Of a stretch of DNA of 64,000 nucleotides, positions 37,381 to 46,904 are shown one piece after another; positions within the stretch are counted from its first letter, which is position 1; every line of letters starts with the position of its first letter. The translations under genes were made by a program, and so were the position numbers. The notes under the pieces were generated by a model. That model saw nothing but the letters and a program-made list of their open reading frames with translations. It was not told the DNA's origin and ran no database searches. Source of the stretch: Psychrobacter sp. Choline-02u-9 (GTDB lineage Bacteria > Pseudomonadota > Gammaproteobacteria > Pseudomonadales > Moraxellaceae); contig NZ_PJBF01000054.1 of the NCBI RefSeq assembly GCF_002836505.1, positions 62,001-126,000 of the forward strand, written 5' to 3'.

Positions 37381-37976
37381 CCACTCTATTGTCAGATTAC
37401 ACTGGAAATATTAATAGTGAGTCTCTAAACGATAAGTAAGTAGAGCATTCTTTTGCTTTATATTTAGAAAAAGATGACAGGAGGGCTAGCTACTACTTTT
37501 GAGATTGATACAGCAATGGAGACTATTCAGTTGGTGATAATATTAAATATGTATAGTTTGAGGACCAAAAAATAAATGAGGGTTTAAGATATAAAATACT
37601 AAGGACTATTTAGTTTCATTATTATCGTCCGCCTGTTCGATTAAACTTTCACAAGTTGTCTTTTACGGTAGTGACGGTATAGGTCATTGCTTATAATCCA
37701 ATCGCATCAGAATAAGTAAGAACTCACCAAACCGACATCAAAAAAATTACTAGAAAATAGCTTCGAAAGCATCAAACAATTTCAAAGGCAACTCATTCAG
37801 TTGTTTTTCGATATCGTTTTAGAGGCGGAGATTATGGTAGCGAGCTTGAGATTTTCACTCTACTAAACTGTGACTGTAGCTTTAGGACTTTTCTAGTAAA
37901 CGTCAAAAATTAACGGCTTTTTCGTAATAATAAGCATCAAGATAGTTAGCAATATCTTGTTTAAGTGCTTCATTAG
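37381..37976. other. Non-coding accessory stretch with possible IS3 relic
   Basis: No intact gene is seen. On the minus strand around 37910-37980 a short reading, NEALKQDIANYLDAYYYEKA, resembles the C-terminal end of IS3-family OrfB transposases. The remainder is AT-rich and featureless. Confidence 0.4.
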
Positions 37977-38293
37977 TTATTTTGTGTGGAGACCTATCAG
38001 GGGACTGATATTAATATTCTTCTTCCCACTGGCTACCATCGTTGGTCCAAGATCGTAGAACATTACTACCTTGCAGATGCTCATACTTTGCTTAATCGAT
38101 TGTGAGACCTCTTCACAAAGAATGATTGGGTCAGACATAAGCTCAAATAAGTTATTAATAGATTGAATAAATTTAGCCAGCCTACAAATAGGTTTACTAT
38201 ATAATATAAAATTTGCTTTACTAGTAAAACGCAAAGCCAGAGCTTTCCTACCTGTATCCATATACAAATTTCTATATAACCGCCTAAATACAT
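37977..38293 (-). pseudogene. Possible decayed IclR-like regulator
   Basis: A 96-residue open frame (37977-38267) with a neighbouring frame reading the same strand. The order of features weakly resembles the junction of an IclR DNA-binding domain and ligand domain: a KALALRFTSKANFILYSKPI stretch, then an ICRLAKFIQ helix, then SICKVVMFYDLGPTMVASG. No helix-turn-helix remains and the frames shift. It lies divergently in front of a sugar-acid operon, where an IclR gene would fit, but the assignment is weak. Confidence 0.3.
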
Positions 38294-38367
38294 ATCTTAA
38301 AGGATTTTTTTCTTAGTAAGATAATTCAAACCTGTCAAAAAAATACTAAAATAATGTTCAGATTGTA

Positions 38368-38397
38368 TTGACACACTTTATCAATAGTAATACTATT
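38368..38397 (+). promoter_or_regulatory. Sigma-70 promoter overlapped by a palindromic operator
   Basis: TTGACA (38368-38373), a 17-base spacer and TACTAT (38391-38396). The -10 box is the right half of the palindrome AATAGTAATACTATT (38383-38397), so a bound regulator would block RNA polymerase. The same core TAGTAATACTA recurs at 53274-53284 and 53346-53356 before the second dehydratase gene. Confidence 0.75.
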
Positions 38398-38463
38398 TAC
38401 CACCTTGAGCCTATTTAAGTACATAAGAAACTCTATATGTTTTTCTTCTTACTTAAATTTAAC

Positions 38464-38505
38464 CACATGGAAAGTGGCATCTATCACATGGAAAGTGGAG
38501 TCTAT
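38464..38505 (+). repeat. 21-bp tandem duplication at the start of the MFS gene
   Basis: CACATGGAAAGTGGCATCTAT (38464-38484) is followed at once by a copy that differs at two positions (38485-38505). The second copy provides the GTGGAG ribosome site of the MFS gene at 38507. Confidence 0.8.
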
Positions 38506-38506
38506 T

Positions 38507-39826
38507 ATGGATTTTGAAAAAGCTACTATTAGGAAAATCACCTATAAATTAATTCCCGCATTAATAGTTCTTTATATTATTGCCTATATTGACCGTGGTG
38601 CAGTTGGATTTGCAAAACTGTATATGAATGCTGATGTAGGCCTTAGTGATGCAGCCTATGGGCTTGGGGCGGGTCTATTTTTTATTGGTTATTTTATCTT
38701 TGAAGTTCCAAGTAACTTAATGTTAGCCAAGTTTGGCGCACGCAAATGGTTCACGCGTATTCTATTGACATGGGGTCTAATTACTATGGCGATGGCCCTT
38801 ACTCAAGGACCAAAAAGCTTTTATGCACTTAGATTTTTACTTGGCGCTGCAGAAGCAGGATTTTTCCCAGGTGTTCTTTATCTAATCACCCTATGGTATC
38901 CCATACGCCATCGTTCAAAAGTTATGGGGTACTTTGTTCTTGCCCAGCCGCTAGCCTTAGTCATAGCGGGACCACTTCTAGGAGCGTTACTAGGTATGGA
39001 TGGCATTGCAAACTTACATGGTTGGCAATGGATATTTATCTTAGTTGGTTTACCTGCAGTCTTGCTTGCATTACCTACTTATCGCTATCTACCTGATGAG
39101 ATCAATACTGTTAAATGGCTGTCAGATGAGCAGAAGAGCTGGTTAAAAAATCAGTTGCTTCAGGATCAAACTGAGTATAAGCAAACCACCCATGCCAATC
39201 CGCTACATGCTTTAAAAGATAAAAGAGTACTTATGCTTGCACTCTATTTCCTACCTTTGCCACTCTGCGTGTATGGTATAGGCCTTTGGCTACCAACTAT
39301 TATTCAAAAATTCGGCGGTAATAGTGACTTCCAAATTGGACTTTTAACAAGCGTTCCTTATATTTTTGCAATCATTGGTTTATTAGTAATTCCTCGTAGT
39401 GTTGAACGCCTAAACGATCGCTATGGTCATATGGCATTTCTTTATATAGTCGGTGCTATTGGCATGTTCTCCAGTGCTTGGTTTAGTTCACCTATCTTAC
39501 AACTCGTTGGACTTTCTGCTGTAGCTTTCGCGCTATTTACAGGTATTGCTGTATTTTGGACGATACCAGGACGTTTCCTAACAGGTTTAAGTGCGGCTGC
39601 GGGTATTGCCATAATCAATGCTTTTGGTAACTTAGGCGGCTACGTTGGGCCATTTATGATCGGATTATTGAAAGAATCTACAGGTAGCCTGTCATCAGGT
39701 CTCTACTTCCTCACCGGTGTAATGATATTTGGACTAATAATGACCTATTTTATGTATAACAAGATGGAAAAAAACTCTGCTACTAAGTCATCAAACCTAT
39801 CAGAGTTAAAGAAAATTGCTTCTTGA
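38507..39826 (+). CDS. MFS sugar-acid transporter (ACS family)
   Basis: A 439-residue inner-membrane carrier with twelve hydrophobic helices, of the anion:cation symporter branch that imports aldonates, aldarates, tartrate and phthalate. Hallmarks are IAYIDRGAVGFAKLYMNADV after helix 1, FEVPSNLMLAKFGARKW, and GAAEAGFFPGVLYLITLW. The frame is open to 38405, but GTGGAG six bases before ATG 38507 fixes the start. It is the first gene of a six-gene plus-strand operon with DenD-like, GarR-like, XylX, XylD and semialdehyde dehydrogenase genes, and presumably imports their substrate, perhaps D-xylonate or another pentonate. Confidence 0.9.
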   Translation: MDFEKATIRKITYKLIPALIVLYIIAYIDRGAVGFAKLYMNADVGLSDAAYGLGAGLFFIGYFIFEVPSNLMLAKFGARKWFTRILLTWGLITMAMALTQGPKSFYALRFLLGAAEAGFFPGVLYLITLWYPIRHRSKVMGYFVLAQPLALVIAGPLLGALLGMDGIANLHGWQWIFILVGLPAVLLALPTYRYLPDEINTVKWLSDEQKSWLKNQLLQDQTEYKQTTHANPLHALKDKRVLMLALYFLPLPLCVYGIGLWLPTIIQKFGGNSDFQIGLLTSVPYIFAIIGLLVIPRSVERLNDRYGHMAFLYIVGAIGMFSSAWFSSPILQLVGLSAVAFALFTGIAVFWTIPGRFLTGLSAAAGIAIINAFGNLGGYVGPFMIGLLKESTGSLSSGLYFLTGVMIFGLIMTYFMYNKMEKNSATKSSNLSELKKIAS

Positions 39827-39882
39827 TTATTTTGATTAATTGTTTTTATTTTTTACATTAATTACAGACAAAGGATTCGGTT

Positions 39883-40869
39883 ATGAATATTTTGATTACA
39901 GGCGGTACAGGTTTCGTCGGTAAAGAAATCGCTAAAACGCTATTGAAAACAGGCAGTCTTACTTTAAAAAATGGTGAAACACATAAAATTAGTAAAGTTA
40001 TTTTGTTCGATTGCTTTGCAGGTGAAGGTGTTCCCACAGATGATAGAGTAGAGGTAGTACTTGGCGATATTAATGATAAATCCCTGCTTCAAGAGCTCAT
40101 TCAAGACGTTGATATTATCTGGCATTTAGCAGCAGTAGTCAGCTCTGCTGCAGAAGAAGATTTTGAATTAGGTATGAGTATAAATTTATATGGCTTAATT
40201 AATTTGTTAGAAATATTGCGGTTAAACACTTCTAGCAAACCAGTAAAATTTATCTATGCAAGTGGCTGTGCTGTTTTTGGCGGTAAGCTACCCGATGTAG
40301 TGACCGACACTACAGCTGTTACACCAAGCTCTTCTTATGGAATGCAAAAAGCCGTGGGTGAACTCCTAGTCTGTGATTATTCACGAAAAGGTTATATTGA
40401 TGGACGAGTTTTGCGACTCCCGACGATTGTAGTGCGACCTGGTAAGCCAAATCGTGCTGCCTCAACATTCTTCAGTTCGATTATTAGAGAACCACTTAAT
40501 AACGAAAAAGCGATATGCCCTGTCAATAGAGAGACCCAAGTTTTTATAATGTCCCCAAGACAATGTATCTCCTCAATGCTTCTAGCAGCCCAGATTTCTC
40601 ACGAAGATTTGGGGAATGAGCGGATTATTTCTTTGCCTGGTTTAACTGTTAGTGTCAATAAAATGCTGGAAGCATTAGAGAAGATTGCGGGTAAAGAACG
40701 ACTCAATTTAATTGAATGGCAGCATGATGCCAATATCGAAAAGATTGTTAAAAGTTGGCCTATTCAAATCGAAGCAGCATATGCGAAATCTTTGGGTTTT
40801 GAAGCAGATAAAAGCTTTGAAGATATTATACGAGCTCATATAGAAGACAATCCTACGGCTTTAGCATAA
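39883..40869 (+). CDS. NAD-dependent epimerase/dehydratase family dehydrogenase, DenD-like
   Basis: An extended short-chain dehydrogenase/reductase of 328 residues. The NAD-binding motif is ILITGGTGFVGKEIA; the catalytic region has YASGCAVFGG and the SSYGMQKA form of YxxxK. The stretch RLPTIVVRPGKPNRAASTFF followed by SSIIREPL is the pattern of D-erythronate 2-dehydrogenase (DenD), which differs from nucleotide-sugar epimerases. It lies 56 bases behind the MFS carrier and 47 before a GarR-like dehydrogenase. A role in oxidising a sugar or sugar acid is likely; D-erythronate itself is not established because otnC and otnI are absent. Confidence 0.82.
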   Translation: MNILITGGTGFVGKEIAKTLLKTGSLTLKNGETHKISKVILFDCFAGEGVPTDDRVEVVLGDINDKSLLQELIQDVDIIWHLAAVVSSAAEEDFELGMSINLYGLINLLEILRLNTSSKPVKFIYASGCAVFGGKLPDVVTDTTAVTPSSSYGMQKAVGELLVCDYSRKGYIDGRVLRLPTIVVRPGKPNRAASTFFSSIIREPLNNEKAICPVNRETQVFIMSPRQCISSMLLAAQISHEDLGNERIISLPGLTVSVNKMLEALEKIAGKERLNLIEWQHDANIEKIVKSWPIQIEAAYAKSLGFEADKSFEDIIRAHIEDNPTALA

Positions 40870-40916
40870 ACATAATCAATTATGAAACTAATAAAATAGA
40901 CTTAGAATGGCTAATT

Positions 40917-41789
40917 ATGAAAAAAATAGGTTTTATCGGTACAGGAGTTATGGGACTTCCAATGGCATTAAATATACTTAATGCCGGATTTTCCCTCCAA
41001 GTTTGGAATCGTTCTAAAGATAAACTTGAATTGTTAGAGAAGCAAGGGGCTAACATCGTTGAGTCGCCACAAGAACTAGCAAGGCAGGTAGATGTGCTTA
41101 TTCTTATGCTAAGTGATGGTCAAACTTGTGATGATATGCTATTTGGTCAATATGGACTAATTAATGACTTGAACCCCTCTAGCAGCGTCATAGTCATGAG
41201 CTCAATCCCAGTCGAAACAGCTCAAGCTCAATCTAGAAAATGTTATGAAAAAGGAATTGATTATTTGGATGCCCCTGTTTCAGGTGGTGAGCAGGGGGCA
41301 ATTACTGGAAATTTAGCTATTATGGCTGGCGGTGAAGAAGTTGCATATCAGTCGGCTTTTGACGTATTAGCCGCTATGGGTAGGCCCATACATGTTGGGC
41401 CATCTGGTACCGGACAATTAGCCAAACTTGTCAATCAGATCATTGTTGCTACTACTATCGCTGCCGTTAGTGAAGGTCTAGTTTTAGCAAAGCAAGGTGG
41501 GGCTAACCCTGAAAAAATGCTATCAGCCTTAGCAGGGGGGTTCGCGGACTCATTAATTCTACAGCAACATGGAAAACGTATGATTAATGAAGATTTTAAA
41601 CCAGGAGGGTATGCGAAATGGCAGCTGAAGGATACACATACTGCAGTCAATTATGCTAAAAGCCTTAATCTTAGTTTACCAGTTTTGGCGTTGGTAGATA
41701 CGTTATTTGAACAGATGGTACAAGAAGGATGGGGAGAGTTAGACCATTCTGCCTTGATTAAACACATAAAAAAGATGAATCACTTATAA
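40917..41789 (+). CDS. 3-hydroxyisobutyrate-type dehydrogenase (GarR/LtnD-like)
   Basis: A beta-hydroxyacid dehydrogenase of 290 residues acting on small hydroxy acids with NAD(P). It has the Rossmann motif IGFIGTGVMGLPMALNIL, the substrate-binding DAPVSGGEQGA and the catalytic Lys in GQLAKLVNQIIV. The closest functional types are tartronate semialdehyde reductase (GarR) and L-threonate dehydrogenase (LtnD); motifs do not decide between them. It is translated 47 bases after the DenD-like gene and 35 before xylX, in the same operon. Confidence 0.85.
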   Translation: MKKIGFIGTGVMGLPMALNILNAGFSLQVWNRSKDKLELLEKQGANIVESPQELARQVDVLILMLSDGQTCDDMLFGQYGLINDLNPSSSVIVMSSIPVETAQAQSRKCYEKGIDYLDAPVSGGEQGAITGNLAIMAGGEEVAYQSAFDVLAAMGRPIHVGPSGTGQLAKLVNQIIVATTIAAVSEGLVLAKQGGANPEKMLSALAGGFADSLILQQHGKRMINEDFKPGGYAKWQLKDTHTAVNYAKSLNLSLPVLALVDTLFEQMVQEGWGELDHSALIKHIKKMNHL

Positions 41790-41824
41790 ACTATATTTTT
41801 ATTCATTTAAAGGGAATTTTTACT

Positions 41825-42988
41825 ATGAATATGCAACTAAATACAATGAACACCTTGCCTACAGATGGACAACAAGGGTGTCTTATTGGACGGGTTTGGC
41901 GAGCTGACAAAAATAAACCTGTGCCCGTTTTGCTAAAAAACAATGAAGTTATGGATATATCGTCGCATTTTTCCACAATAGCCCAACTATTGGAGAACAC
42001 TTCACCTGTCAGCATTCTTACCAACCTAAAGGGTGAAGTGTTAGGAACAATAGATGAGTTATTAGACAATACCCACTGTAATGCGATAGAAAACGATAAA
42101 TTTTATTTTTTATCACCGATAGATTTACAAGTGATAAAAGCAGCAGGTGTAACTTTTGCTAGTAGTATGCTTGAACGCGTTATAGAAGAAAAAGCAGGGG
42201 GCGATGCTGCTAAAGCTAAAGATATTCGCAATAAGGTAACCGAAGTTATAGGAAATAATTTAAAAGATATTGTTCCCGGCTCAGAACAAGCTCAAAAGTT
42301 AAAAGAGCATCTTATTAATAATAATATGTGGTCACAGTATCTAGAAGTTGGTATTGGGATAGATGCCGAGATCTTTACCAAAGCCGCCACACTTTCATCA
42401 GTAGGGGTTGGGCAATATATTGGTATCAATACCAAATCTGAATGGAATAATCCAGAACCAGAAATTGTATTAGTAGTGAATAGTGCAGGGAAAATCCAAG
42501 GGGCGACGCTAGGTAATGATGTAAATTTACGAGATTTTGAAGGTAGAAGTGCCTTGCTGTTAAGTAAAGCTAAAGATAATAATGCTTCGTGTGCCTTAGG
42601 TCCATTTATTCGCTTGTTTGATGACAATTTTTCACTAGATGACGTCAGAGAATCTAACGTTGAGCTAGAAATAGAAGGTAGTGAAGGTTACATACTGACA
42701 GGCGAAAGTTCGATGACTGAGATTAGTCGTGACCCGGAAGATTTAGTGCAGCAAACATTAAATGAAAATCATCAGTATCCAGATGGTTTTGTATTGTTTC
42801 TAGGAACACTTTTTGCTCCTACACAAGATAGAGATAAAGTAGGTGCAGGATTCACGCACAAAATCAACGATATAGTAAAAATCCACACCCCAAAACTTGG
42901 CACACTACGAAACATTGTAATAACCAGCGATAAAGCTCCTAAGTGGAATTTTGGTTTGCTTTCATTAATAGATAGCCTGAAAAACTAA
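41825..42988 (+). CDS. xylX: 2-keto-3-deoxy-pentonate dehydratase, XylX-type FAH protein
   Basis: A fumarylacetoacetate-hydrolase-fold enzyme of 387 residues that resembles Caulobacter XylX over its whole length: GRVWR, the FLSPIDLQVIKAAGVTFASS segment, GVWSQYLEVGIG-like MWSQYLEVGIGIDAE, NNPEPEIVLVV and GNDVNLRDFEGRSALLLSKA with the metal-binding acidic residues. In the Weimberg route it dehydrates 2-keto-3-deoxy-D-xylonate (or -arabinonate) to 2,5-dioxopentanoate. It lies 45 bases before xylD in the same operon, which supports this role. Confidence 0.9.
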   Translation: MNMQLNTMNTLPTDGQQGCLIGRVWRADKNKPVPVLLKNNEVMDISSHFSTIAQLLENTSPVSILTNLKGEVLGTIDELLDNTHCNAIENDKFYFLSPIDLQVIKAAGVTFASSMLERVIEEKAGGDAAKAKDIRNKVTEVIGNNLKDIVPGSEQAQKLKEHLINNNMWSQYLEVGIGIDAEIFTKAATLSSVGVGQYIGINTKSEWNNPEPEIVLVVNSAGKIQGATLGNDVNLRDFEGRSALLLSKAKDNNASCALGPFIRLFDDNFSLDDVRESNVELEIEGSEGYILTGESSMTEISRDPEDLVQQTLNENHQYPDGFVLFLGTLFAPTQDRDKVGAGFTHKINDIVKIHTPKLGTLRNIVITSDKAPKWNFGLLSLIDSLKN

Positions 42989-43033
42989 TTCACAATAGTG
43001 TGTTAATAAGAATCTATCTCTTAAGGAATTTAT

Positions 43034-44821
43034 ATGACAAACAAAAAAGACAATGTTTTTTTGCGAAGTAAACAATGGTTCAACGAGCCTTCTCATCCAG
43101 ATATGACAGCCTTATATGTAGAAAGATACATGAACTATGGCTTAACTAGAGAAGAGCTTCAGTCAGACCGCCCTATTATCGGTATTGCTCAAACAGGCAG
43201 CGACCTAACCCCTTGTAATCGCCATCACAAAGTTTTAGCAGAACGTATCAAAGATGGAATTCGTGATGCGGGTGGTATACCTATGGAGTTTCCTGTCCAT
43301 CCCATAGCTGAACAAACCAGGCGACCCACAGCTGCATTGGACAGAAACCTTGCTTACTTAGGTCTAGTAGAGATTTTGCATGGCTATCCTTTAGATGGTG
43401 TAGTCTTAACCACAGGTTGTGATAAAACAACACCAGCTTGCTTAATGGCAGCAGGTACAACAGATTTACCCTCGATTGTATTTTCGGGAGGGCCTATGCT
43501 TAATGGCTATTACAAAGGAGATTTAATCGGTTCAGGTACAGTACTATGGCATGCTCGTAACCTATTAGCAGCTGGCGAAATTGATTATGAAGATTTTATG
43601 GAAATGACTACTTCGGCTTCTCCTTCAATTGGACACTGTAATACCATGGGTACTGCTTTATCCATGAATGCCATAGCAGAAACATTGGGAATGTCCTTAC
43701 CAAGCTGTGCCAGTATTCCTGCACCGTACCAGGAGCGGGCACAGATGGCTTATAAGACAGGTAAGCGTATCGTTGATATGGTCAAAGAGGATCTAAGACC
43801 TTCCAAGATTATGACCAAACAAGCATTTGAAAATGCTATTGTTGTGTCCTCAGCGCTTGGTGCATCTAGTAATTGTCCTCCACATTTGATTGCAATTGCA
43901 CGGCATATTGGCATCGATTTAAAGTTAGAGGATTGGCAAAGTATAGGTGAGCATATTCCATTACTCGTTAACTGTATGCCTGCAGGAAAATATTTAGGCG
44001 AAGATTTCCACAGAGCAGGTGGTGTCCCTGCTGTTATGAATGAGTTATCCAAAGCAGAGAAAATCCATACAGACTGTCTTACCGTTACAGGCGAAACTAT
44101 GGGGAAAAATCTCGTTAAGTTTCCTAATACTAATCCCGATGTTATTTATTCTTATGATAATCCCCTTAAGTCAAGAGCAGGATTTATTGTTTTGAGTGGC
44201 AACTTTTTCGATAATGCCATTATTAAAATGTCAGTTGTAGGTGAGAAATTCCAAAAAACTTATCTATCTAAGCCTGGTGAAGAAAATTCATTTGAGGCAC
44301 GAGCTATCGTTTTTGAGGGACCTGAAGATTATCATTCAAGGATCAATGATCCAAGCCTAGATATTGATGAAAACTGCATTCTAGTCATTCGAGGCAACGG
44401 TACAGTCGGTTATCCAGGCAGTGCTGAGGTCGTGAATATGGCGCCGCCTGCCAAATTAATCAAGCAAGGCATTGATGAACTCCCTTGCTTGGGTGATGGT
44501 AGACAAAGTGGTACTTCTGCTAGCCCTTCTATTTTAAATATGTCTCCTGAATCTGCGGTAGGTGGTGGTATTTCTCTACTACAAACTAACGATAAACTGC
44601 GAATAGACCTAAATCTGCGGAAAGTAGATGTGCTGATTTCTGAACAAGAATTGCAAGATAGACAAAAACAATCTAAGCCTAATTTTCCTAAATCCCAGAC
44701 TCCATGGCAAGAAATCTATAGAAGCATGGTGGGTCAGCTTTCTACAGGTGGATGTCTTGAGCCTGCAACATTATATTTTAATGTTACTCATAACAGTAAT
44801 CTACCCCGTAACTCCCATTAG
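43034..44821 (+). CDS. xylD: Pentonate dehydratase, XylD-type (IlvD/Edd family)
   Basis: An iron-sulfur dehydratase of 595 residues that converts D-xylonate (or a related aldonate) to the 2-keto-3-deoxy acid. Cluster cysteines are in LTPCNRHHKVL, TTGCDKTTPACLMA and SIGHCNTMGTALS, and the C-terminal NLPRNSH ending is typical of sugar-acid members. The opening MTALYVERYMNYGLTREELQ is characteristic of the Caulobacter XylD group rather than of IlvD. AAGGA precedes ATG 43034. It is followed by a stem-loop and then the semialdehyde dehydrogenase. D-xylonate is the most likely substrate, but other pentonates cannot be excluded. Confidence 0.9.
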   Translation: MTNKKDNVFLRSKQWFNEPSHPDMTALYVERYMNYGLTREELQSDRPIIGIAQTGSDLTPCNRHHKVLAERIKDGIRDAGGIPMEFPVHPIAEQTRRPTAALDRNLAYLGLVEILHGYPLDGVVLTTGCDKTTPACLMAAGTTDLPSIVFSGGPMLNGYYKGDLIGSGTVLWHARNLLAAGEIDYEDFMEMTTSASPSIGHCNTMGTALSMNAIAETLGMSLPSCASIPAPYQERAQMAYKTGKRIVDMVKEDLRPSKIMTKQAFENAIVVSSALGASSNCPPHLIAIARHIGIDLKLEDWQSIGEHIPLLVNCMPAGKYLGEDFHRAGGVPAVMNELSKAEKIHTDCLTVTGETMGKNLVKFPNTNPDVIYSYDNPLKSRAGFIVLSGNFFDNAIIKMSVVGEKFQKTYLSKPGEENSFEARAIVFEGPEDYHSRINDPSLDIDENCILVIRGNGTVGYPGSAEVVNMAPPAKLIKQGIDELPCLGDGRQSGTSASPSILNMSPESAVGGGISLLQTNDKLRIDLNLRKVDVLISEQELQDRQKQSKPNFPKSQTPWQEIYRSMVGQLSTGGCLEPATLYFNVTHNSNLPRNSH

Positions 44822-44913
44822 ATTATATACAGTCAAAGCTGTATTAAAACTAATACATCCTTCATTGCGTGAAAAATTACTTTATATCGCAAAACGTTTA
44901 GATCCCTTAGTTT

Positions 44914-44944
44914 GAAGCAATTATAAGTAACTTATAATTGCTTC
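44914..44944 (+). other. Perfect 14-bp hairpin between xylD and the dehydrogenase gene
   Basis: GAAGCAATTATAAG, a three-base loop TAA, and the exact inverse arm. No T tract follows directly, so it may be an RNA stability or attenuation element or an operator rather than a terminator. The next gene starts 45 bases downstream. Confidence 0.6.
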
Positions 44945-44989
44945 ATTCAAATTAATTTATGGTCAACTCAATATTATTTGGAGTGCTCT

Positions 44990-46570
44990 ATGAACAATGG
45001 AAAACAATTTATTAATGGCGAACGTATAGCAACTAATTCACCTGATTTACAAAGCATCAACGCAACCACTTATGAGCCGACGGGTTATTTGTTTAGTCAG
45101 GCCACCTTACAAGAAGTTGATAACGCTTGCACAGCTGCTGCTACTGCTTTTGAAGCTTACTACAAAACAAGTCATGAACAACGTGCACAATTCTTAGAAG
45201 AGATAGCGACCCAAGTCGAAGCACTAGGTGCAACCCTGCAAGAGGTTAGCTCGATTGAAACGGGTCTACCTATTGCACGCTTGAAAGGTGAGACAGGGCG
45301 AATTACCGGACAGTTACGATTATTCGCAGAACTCCTACGCCGTGGAGACGTGTATGGTGCACGCATTGACGTCGCACTACCTGACCGTAAGCCAATGCCG
45401 CGTGTCGATTTGCGCCAACAAAAAATAGGTGTTGGTCCTGTTGTAGTGTTCGGTGCAAGTAACTTTCCTTTAGCGTTCTCTACGGCTGGCGGCGACACTA
45501 CTGCCGCATTGGCAGCAGGTTGCCCTGTTGTTTTTAAAGCTCATTCAGGACATATGGCGACGGCAGAACTGATTGGAGAGGCTATTCAAAAGGCTGTTGA
45601 TGTCTGCGGTATGCCAAAAGGCACATTTAACATGATCTTTGGTGGCAAAGTTGGTGCAGACATTGTTAAACATCCAGCAATTCAAGCTGCAGGATTTACT
45701 GGATCTCTTGAAGGCGGAATGGCATTATTTTCTCTTGCTCAAAACCGTCCTCAGCCCATACCTTTCTTTGCTGAAATGTCGAGTGTGAACCCTGTCATTG
45801 TTTTACCAAATGCTCTAAAAGCGCGTGGTAAAAAAATCGCCCAGGAGTTAGTCGGGTCTTTTAATATGGGTTCTGGACAGTTCTGCACTAAACCAGGATT
45901 GATATTAGGTGTTAAAAGCCCAGAATTTGATCAATTGATTAGCGACTTAACTGAATACACTACTGAAGAAGCTCCCCAAGTTATGCTCAATCAGGGCACA
46001 CTCAAAAGCTATAATGAAGGTGTAGAAAATCTTACTAAAGAAAAAGGCTTTAAACTACTTTCTTCAGGTAAAGCGGCTGAGCTAAAATCCCAAGGACAAG
46101 CTAAATTATTCAAAGCAGATGAATCTCTATTGTTATCAGGGAATGCCCGTTTACAGCATGAAGTATTTGGAGCGTTGTCCATTGTAATTGAGACAAGTAG
46201 CGAAGAAAATCTTGTTAAAGGAATTGCGGCTTTGGGTGGACAACTTACCGCGACCATCATCGCTGATGAGGAAGATTTGGTTGAAGCAGGCGAACTGCTA
46301 GACTTACTCAGTAAAAAAGCAGGGCGAGTATTGTTTAATGGTTACCCTACAGGAGTAGAGGTGTCGGATGCGATGGTACATGGTGGACCTTTCCCTGCAA
46401 CCAGTGATGCCCGTGGTACTTCTGTGGGTACAGGATCGATCGAACGCTTCCTACGTCCCGTGTGCTATCAAAATACGCCACATAGTCTCTTGCCTGATGC
46501 GTTAAAGAATGAAAACCCCTTAAATATTAATCGCCTTGTAAATGGTAGTATAAGTAAGGATAAATTATAG
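44990..46570 (+). CDS. 2,5-dioxovalerate (alpha-ketoglutarate semialdehyde) dehydrogenase, copy 1
   Basis: An aldehyde dehydrogenase of 526 residues that oxidises 2,5-dioxopentanoate to 2-oxoglutarate, the last step of Weimberg-type routes. It belongs to the long KGSADH group: QKIGVGPVVVFGASNFPLAF, GGDTTAALAAGCPVVFKAHS, catalytic Glu in PFFAEMSSVNPV and catalytic Cys in GSGQFCTKPGLI. The C-terminal HGGPFPATSDARGTSVGTGS is also typical. A TTG at 44978 is in frame but GGAG six bases before ATG 44990 sets the start. It closes the first sugar-acid operon. A second copy lies at 49988-51562. Confidence 0.92.
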   Translation: MNNGKQFINGERIATNSPDLQSINATTYEPTGYLFSQATLQEVDNACTAAATAFEAYYKTSHEQRAQFLEEIATQVEALGATLQEVSSIETGLPIARLKGETGRITGQLRLFAELLRRGDVYGARIDVALPDRKPMPRVDLRQQKIGVGPVVVFGASNFPLAFSTAGGDTTAALAAGCPVVFKAHSGHMATAELIGEAIQKAVDVCGMPKGTFNMIFGGKVGADIVKHPAIQAAGFTGSLEGGMALFSLAQNRPQPIPFFAEMSSVNPVIVLPNALKARGKKIAQELVGSFNMGSGQFCTKPGLILGVKSPEFDQLISDLTEYTTEEAPQVMLNQGTLKSYNEGVENLTKEKGFKLLSSGKAAELKSQGQAKLFKADESLLLSGNARLQHEVFGALSIVIETSSEENLVKGIAALGGQLTATIIADEEDLVEAGELLDLLSKKAGRVLFNGYPTGVEVSDAMVHGGPFPATSDARGTSVGTGSIERFLRPVCYQNTPHSLLPDALKNENPLNINRLVNGSISKDKL

Positions 46571-46876
46571 TCTAAGCATTCGACTATTCCATCTAGCGTA
46601 CACTTAAAAATGCGAGATAGTGTCTAGTGTCCACAACAAAATAAGTGGACACGAAGATGGCACAAAGCATAGTTAGAAAACTTAAATGCTATACATACAG
46701 CCTTAAGTTACAATAATTTCTTATAAAAGATATAGGAATTTTAGGACAATCAATTTCTATTATAGTCAGAAATAACGGCAGAAATTAGAACCTTTTGCAC
46801 AACTGGAAATAATAGAAATACCTCATATATAGTCTATGAATTTGAACCTTTTCGATACTGACCCCTGCTGTCAATC
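46571..46876. other. Gap with one hairpin
   Basis: The stretch between the dehydrogenase and the insertion sequence contains an eight-base inverted repeat GTGTCCAC / GTGGACAC (46627-46634 and 46645-46652) and an ACTGACCCC sequence near 46856, the kind of end seen in IS3-family remnants. No gene is visible. Confidence 0.4.
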
Positions 46877-46904
46877 CCGTAGAACTAAACTTGGGAGATT
46901 TTAG

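Noticed and set aside
38081..38293. Second minus-strand frame beside the possible IclR relic
   Set aside because: Hydrophobic nonsense-like translation overlapping the other frame; treated as part of the same decayed region.
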